Under the pieces are notes generated by a model. It saw only the letters and a list, made by a program, of their open reading frames with translations. It ran no database searches and was not told where the DNA came from. Shown piece after piece: positions 59,972 to 64,000 of a stretch of DNA of 64,000 nucleotides (positions within the stretch are counted from its first letter, which is position 1; each line of letters starts with the position of its first letter). The stretch lies in the NCBI RefSeq assembly GCF_037996765.1, contig NZ_JBBNAD010000004.1, positions 310,001-374,000 on the forward strand. Reading direction: 5' to 3'. The position numbers and the translations under genes are program-made. The DNA is from Bdellovibrio sp. GT3. Lineage in GTDB: Bacteria; Bdellovibrionota; Bdellovibrionia; Bdellovibrionales; Bdellovibrionaceae.

Positions 59972-60003
59972 GAAAAACGCCAACCGTGGGGGACAGCTGG
60001 CGT
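59972..60003 (-). terminator. terminator of the lipoprotein gene
   Basis: ACGCCAAC 59977-59984 with GCTGGCGT 59996-60003; U-rich tract on the minus strand. Confidence 0.7.
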
Positions 60004-60032
60004 CTTAGGGGGTTGTTCAAATAAGGTTAAAA

Positions 60033-60785
60033 TTAGAAGCAATAATTTTTAGCCATGTCCTGGTACTGAGTCGTTGTGTAACCAGAGCTTTTATAAGAGT
60101 AAAATGGATGAAGCTTTTGCAGAACCGAAGCGCGAGCGGCACCGGAGCTTTCAGTAGCATATGCATTTGGATTGGCCGTGAACATTGGCAACAAGCCGTT
60201 GATTTCAGTGATGGCTTTGTTTGTGGATGAGCTATAGGCCGTGATTTTCAAAACATCATAATCACCATTATAATCCTGAAGATTCGCAAGTATGATCACG
60301 CGGCCAAAGAAAGACGCCGGTTCACCGTAACCCATTGACAGAGCCAATGCAGAGATCGAAGTCCAATTGATGGATGTGCCCCAGGAAGTGATAAATTTTT
60401 TCGCTTGAGTATCATAAAGAGCCAAAGGCACTGCTGAGGAATTCAAGTAAGTGGTGCCGTTGGAGTTCGCATACCATTTCCACATCGAGATATAAGAGGA
60501 GCCTGCAGCAAAACCTGTAGGAAGAGTTGTGAGTTTGACCCAAACCAAATCCATACGGTAGCTGCTGCCTTCTGTGTAAGCCATTTGGCGGGCAGCAAGG
60601 CCTGCAGTGGAAGTGGAGTTACAAACAGCAAGGGCTTTTTTGTCGGCGTCAGTAGTTGAAGTGATGACTTCACGACTTGCAAAATCAGTTGATTGTGCAC
60701 CAGATGATCCGCAACCTGTTAGAGCCGCCGCACCTGCAATCAAAAGAACCGTCATTAAACCATTTTTCAAATTAGACATTTTCAT
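60033..60785 (-). CDS. surface lipoprotein, unknown
   Basis: 250 residues with lipobox LTGC (~20-23). The mature protein is Ser/Thr/Tyr-rich with many short aromatic strands and two Cys (~55 and 249, the second near the C-terminal 'KNYCF'), suggesting a disulphide that closes the fold. No family recognised. ATG 60785 with GGGGG ribosome site. Confidence 0.7.
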   Translation of the reverse strand: MKMSNLKNGLMTVLLIAGAAALTGCGSSGAQSTDFASREVITSTTDADKKALAVCNSTSTAGLAARQMAYTEGSSYRMDLVWVKLTTLPTGFAAGSSYISMWKWYANSNGTTYLNSSAVPLALYDTQAKKFITSWGTSINWTSISALALSMGYGEPASFFGRVIILANLQDYNGDYDVLKITAYSSSTNKAITEINGLLPMFTANPNAYATESSGAARASVLQKLHPFYSYKSSGYTTTQYQDMAKNYCF

Positions 60786-60980
60786 AAAGCCCCCGTGCAC
60801 CTGTTCTACAGATCTATTAAGCAACTGGGATGCCATATTTCATTTAGAAACACGCCATTTAGCACAGCATTTTCAGAGAGTTAGAAGGGGAGTAAGGTGG
60901 GGTTTGCTCAGGTCTCATTTGCATACGACGAAGCTGACAAAATAGGGCTGACAGTTTTGAGTGGTGTCTCAGAAAAAAAC

Positions 60981-61007
60981 AAAGCCCAACCACCATGGTT
61001 GGGCTTT
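60981..61007. terminator. bidirectional terminator
   Basis: AAAGCCCAACC 60981-60991 with GGTTGGGCTTT 60997-61007. Confidence 0.9.
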
Positions 61008-61056
61008 TAGGGAAACTCCGGTTTTTTCAACCGAGGTTTATTAGATTAATTCAAGA

Positions 61057-62109
61057 TTACATCGCGCAACGGTAGTCTGCTTTATAGTTACCGTTTACCA
61101 AGGAAGCCTGGAACGTTACGATATTACCGCTTACAGAGTAACCGGAAGAGATCACGTTGCCAGCAGAGTCTTTGATTACTAAATCAACTTTACCATCGTT
61201 GTCTGCATCAATCGGCTTACAGCTTAAGGACACAGATCTTGTCAATGATACCGCAGCGTCACCGGCATTTTTCAAGATCGCAGTATAGTCTGTTGCGCAA
61301 ACTGAACCTACGATACCACCAGTCATCTGAGCCAGGGAAATCAGTACTGGAGCAGGCTGATTGGAAGTCGTGCAGGAGTTGTCGCCTGGAGACTTAACAA
61401 TCGTATCAACCATCATGACTTTTTCAGAGCCCAGTCTGGAGCGGACAAGGCTTACAAGGTTTGAAGGTTGAGATTTTGATACATCAAAACCAGTGGTACA
61501 TTGACCATTACTGCACTCATCCTCATCCGAGATAATAACCACGACAAGGTTGGAATCAGTACGGAAGAATCTGTCTGCTGCTGGCAAGGCAACGTCACGC
61601 TCGATAGCACGGTAGATACTATAGATAGGGCGTTCGTCACCATTACCTTTATCACCCAATTTAATAGCGTCAGCCAAAGCAGCCTGTGCTTGTGAAGAGC
61701 CATCGGCATTGCTTAAAAAGCGTTTGCCATTCATTAATCTCATTTGTCCGTCACCCCAAGCGGCATTCATGCCACTGGAGTCGGCAGTATTGATACGAGG
61801 GTCTGTCGTCGTTAAAGCGACTCTCCAGTCCAAATGATCCACCAAGCCCATGAAGCCATTGATTCTGGATGACATGTTAGCTTGTTCTTCCGCCATCGAA
61901 CCGGAGTTGTCGACTACGAAAAGAATATCAATTTTGGAATTCTCCTGGATCCTGAAATCCTGAGACAGTCCGCGTGAAGGAATAACTGTATCCGACTGAC
62001 CTGGACTTGAGGAAGCCAGCGTGGATTGTGTGAAACTCATGTCCTGTGGAGCACAAGCAGATAAAGCAGCTAGAGAGAGAATCGAGATGTATGCATTTGT
62101 CTTTTTCAT
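61057..62109 (-). CDS. VWA-domain lipoprotein
   Basis: 350 residues. Lipobox LSAC (~16-19), a von Willebrand A domain (~55-280) with MIDAS DNSGSM and 'VVIISDEDECSNGQC', then a beta-rich C-terminal domain with Cys. VWA domains bind ligands through a metal; extracytoplasmic lipoproteins of this type often take part in adhesion. The GGGGTAATT site precedes ATG 62109. A similar pattern of neighbours (surface lipoprotein, VWA) suggests a surface group. Confidence 0.88.
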   Translation of the reverse strand: MKKTNAYISILSLAALSACAPQDMSFTQSTLASSSPGQSDTVIPSRGLSQDFRIQENSKIDILFVVDNSGSMAEEQANMSSRINGFMGLVDHLDWRVALTTTDPRINTADSSGMNAAWGDGQMRLMNGKRFLSNADGSSQAQAALADAIKLGDKGNGDERPIYSIYRAIERDVALPAADRFFRTDSNLVVVIISDEDECSNGQCTTGFDVSKSQPSNLVSLVRSRLGSEKVMMVDTIVKSPGDNSCTTSNQPAPVLISLAQMTGGIVGSVCATDYTAILKNAGDAAVSLTRSVSLSCKPIDADNDGKVDLVIKDSAGNVISSGYSVSGNIVTFQASLVNGNYKADYRCAM

Positions 62110-62420
62110 AATTACCCCTATGCCAGACGTTAATGCATCGGTTGTGCCAACCGGAAAGGGCTTAAAATCGTCGCCGCTGTAAAGCTGAGTAACACTGTAA
62201 AAAGAGTAGTTAACAATCAGGAAAATTCTCATCTTTTGGAGTCAATGAAACATTCTCGAATGAGACAGTGAGCGAAATTTCCCCAAGGAATTCAACAGGG
62301 AACCGTCGAACGATTAACATAAGAATGAAAAATGCGATGGATCCTGTCTCGATTTGGATCATCATCGCATTTTTTCTTTACTTCAAATTTTTGGAAGCGA
62401 AGTTATTTAAAATTTTCTGT
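62110..62420. other. 310-bp gap after the Asp-box gene
   Basis: No gene. Holds a strong bidirectional terminator (62328-62374). Confidence 0.6.
62328..62376. terminator. bidirectional terminator
   Basis: AAAAATGCGATG 62328-62339 with CATCGCATTTTT 62363-62374; GATCC 62340-62344 with GGATC 62356-62360 extends the stem. Confidence 0.8.
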
Positions 62421-64000
62421 TTACTTTATTTGCGCTTTTTTCAGGTCATCGTCTGACACCAGAGACCAGGTCTTGCCATTGTTCTCAGAACGCAGAAGAG
62501 CGTTGTTAAGATACGGGGACACAAATGACGGTTGTCCCTTTGCATCCTTCACCTGATATGGTGGGTACGGTCTCATGTTGCTGTATTCAACATATATATT
62601 GTCTTTGCGATCCACAGTCATCACCTGATACCAGTGTGTGTACTCTGGAGCGTTAGGATACACAAGAACGCGAGCAGGATTCCAGCGGAAGGTTTTCGTT
62701 TTTCTGTCGAAGTTTCCGTTCTGATAAACCAGGGCGCCGAAATATTCGAAATCGAAAACCTTTTTGTCATGCATCCACTGGCGATAAATGGTGTGAACTG
62801 TGTCGTTCGCATCAATCATCATGGAGATATACGTTTGACTGCCTCCACCCCATACAGGTGAGCTGTAGTTGCTCTTATATCCTGTGTCCACGGTGTTCAT
62901 CGGGACTTCCTTGCTCCAATCTGCAATGGAATCAGGCTTCAGGGAGTAAGTGGACATGAAGTGAGATCCATGGCCTCCGGAAACAACAATCAAGTTGCCA
63001 TTCCAGGTGCGAACGATGCCCGGCTGATTGTGAGTGTCGTTGACCGGCCAGGATTTAAGAATCGGCTTTTTACTGACCTTTTTTGTTTTAAGGTCGTATT
63101 CAGCAATCCAGATTTCAGAATAGGGCTGATTGTTGGCGTCGGGCTTAGGGATGATCGCACGTCCCGCGGAGTTCATTTTCGGTTTGAATTCACGATTCGC
63201 CTCAAGCCAGACAACGAAGTACTTGTTGCCGGAGCGAATGATCTTGGGCGAAGATCCGCTGCGGTAGCCAATCTCCTGGGCGCTAAGGCTTAGGAGTACG
63301 GGCTTTTCAGCCTCAAGTTGTCCTTTGGAATTCCTGGAGATTGGTTGCAGGTAAAGTTTTCCGACAGTTCCCAACCAGGAGTAGTCTTTTTCAAAGCCCG
63401 GAAGTTTTCCGTCGCTTAAATAGTAAAGCATTGCTGGAGGACCTTGAAGAGGAGCGCGGCTGTGCGGGCGTTCCAAATCATACAACTGTGGAAGTGGACA
63501 GTCATTCGTGCCAAGGACTCTGAAGATGCAAGCGGTGTCTTTGGTTCCCACCAAAGGCAGTCCCTGCCAGTTCAGTCCCTTGTCGTCGGAGTACATCATC
63601 ACATACGAAGTGTCTTTGTTGAAAACAGTGGTTTTCATGCGAAGCACCGTGTACATGCGATCGTTTTTATCAAAGACCGCCATCTTGGGATCCCACAAGA
63701 TGTCCTGTTTTGATTGCATAATCAAATCAGCAGCTTTGCTGTCGTAAAATGGAAGCAGTTGCTCGGCCATAAACGGGTAGTGAGTCCATGAGTTTTGGCG
63801 CAATGTTTGGAAACCATTGGCTACGGGGACAGTTTGCTCGCGGTCGTTGTAACGAAAGTAAGGTCTGTTTTTGGAGTCGAAAGAGGGCGCGGACACAGCA
63901 TATGATGGTGACCACTTAAAATCATGGCGTTCATGGAATGGCTCCACGAATTCATCCGCCGCGCGCAAGGAAGAAAACTTTTTTGCGGCAAGTACTTCAG
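62421..64000 (-). CDS. Asp-box / sialidase-like protein, 5' end beyond the window
   Basis: The frame stays open to the right edge, so the start is outside; at least 525 residues are inside. Beta-propeller-like protein with Asp-boxes ('SDDKGLNWQGLPL' ~residue 128, 'SENNGKTWSLVSDD' near the C terminus), the pattern SxDxGxxW found in sialidases and related propellers. Further blades are seen as 'GNLIVVSGGHGSHF' and 'DRKDNIYVEYS'. A catalytic assignment is not possible. Probably secreted, but the N terminus is not visible. Confidence 0.75.
   Translation of the reverse strand, partial: EVLAAKKFSSLRAADEFVEPFHERHDFKWSPSYAVSAPSFDSKNRPYFRYNDREQTVPVANGFQTLRQNSWTHYPFMAEQLLPFYDSKAADLIMQSKQDILWDPKMAVFDKNDRMYTVLRMKTTVFNKDTSYVMMYSDDKGLNWQGLPLVGTKDTACIFRVLGTNDCPLPQLYDLERPHSRAPLQGPPAMLYYLSDGKLPGFEKDYSWLGTVGKLYLQPISRNSKGQLEAEKPVLLSLSAQEIGYRSGSSPKIIRSGNKYFVVWLEANREFKPKMNSAGRAIIPKPDANNQPYSEIWIAEYDLKTKKVSKKPILKSWPVNDTHNQPGIVRTWNGNLIVVSGGHGSHFMSTYSLKPDSIADWSKEVPMNTVDTGYKSNYSSPVWGGGSQTYISMMIDANDTVHTIYRQWMHDKKVFDFEYFGALVYQNGNFDRKTKTFRWNPARVLVYPNAPEYTHWYQVMTVDRKDNIYVEYSNMRPYPPYQVKDAKGQPSFVSPYLNNALLRSENNGKTWSLVSDDDLKKAQIK

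Noticed and set aside
1-64000. CRISPR array, rRNA operon, intact insertion sequence or prophage
   Set aside because: No regularly spaced repeats, no rRNA-like sequence and no transposase flanked by ends were found; the only transposase is a single RAYT-like gene.

Overview
The window looks like chromosomal DNA of a predatory bacterium of the Bdellovibrio type. Reasons: an unusually high load of secreted and lipoprotein hydrolases (three tandem trypsin-like proteases, endonuclease I, a matrixin-like metalloprotease, a lytic transglycosylase, a rhomboid, a PTP-like phytase lipoprotein close to the characterised B. bacteriovorus enzyme), many small lipoproteins, moderate GC, and densely packed genes with many strong hairpin terminators. 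The assignment is an inference from gene content.

Layout. 1-12.2 kb: end of an MFS transporter, a DUF2239 protein, a candidate structured RNA (1597-1748) with its terminator, an outer-membrane gene remnant broken by a frameshift, a chemoreceptor, CinA, an acyl-CoA dehydrogenase, TrmH, the phytase-like lipoprotein operon, a pseudouridine synthase/methyltransferase fusion, and a LemA-TPM-TPM operon. 12.2-19.4 kb: an unusual locus with a ketosynthase-like protein whose catalytic Cys and one His look replaced, a second half-size ketosynthase-like protein, small secreted proteins, a KH protein, a protein with two complete ferritin-like di-iron sites directly followed by a malonyltransferase-like protein, and an HTH-TPR regulator. 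This is the best candidate here for an undescribed system (acyl-thioester based synthesis plus oxidation). 19.4-27 kb: Old Yellow Enzyme, tRNA-Arg(UCG), transglycosylase, pirin, AMP nucleosidase, and a divergent LysR/MFS pair with a perfect palindromic operator. 27-35.6 kb: protease triplet, Fis-like protein, S41/PDZ protein, an RDD-rhomboid operon, endonuclease I. 35.6-41.8 kb: a REP-type transposase with palindromic DNA, a possible small RNA, membrane pairs, two secreted paralogues, DUF502, an RRM protein and an FKBP. 41.8-54 kb: PutA, FAH/SixA, Hsp33, an HNH protein, a collagen-like lipoprotein, a histidine kinase, a TraE/VirB8-like and lipoprotein pair, and NAD-type isocitrate dehydrogenase. 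54-64 kb: metalloprotease, small regulators, a coiled-coil protein fused to an Hsp20-like domain, an internally duplicated acidic protein, an MFS transporter, a surface lipoprotein, a VWA lipoprotein, and the 3' part of an Asp-box (sialidase-like) protein.

Two repeat families stand out. A 17-bp palindrome (ACCGCCAC-N-GTGGCGGT core) occurs four times within 3 kb (46.99-49.96 kb), each copy with a different central base. The motif AGGTGCCAGGTCCTA lies at the stop codons of three genes (putA, the histidine kinase and the TraE-like gene), always in gene orientation. No CRISPR array, rRNA or intact insertion sequence was seen.
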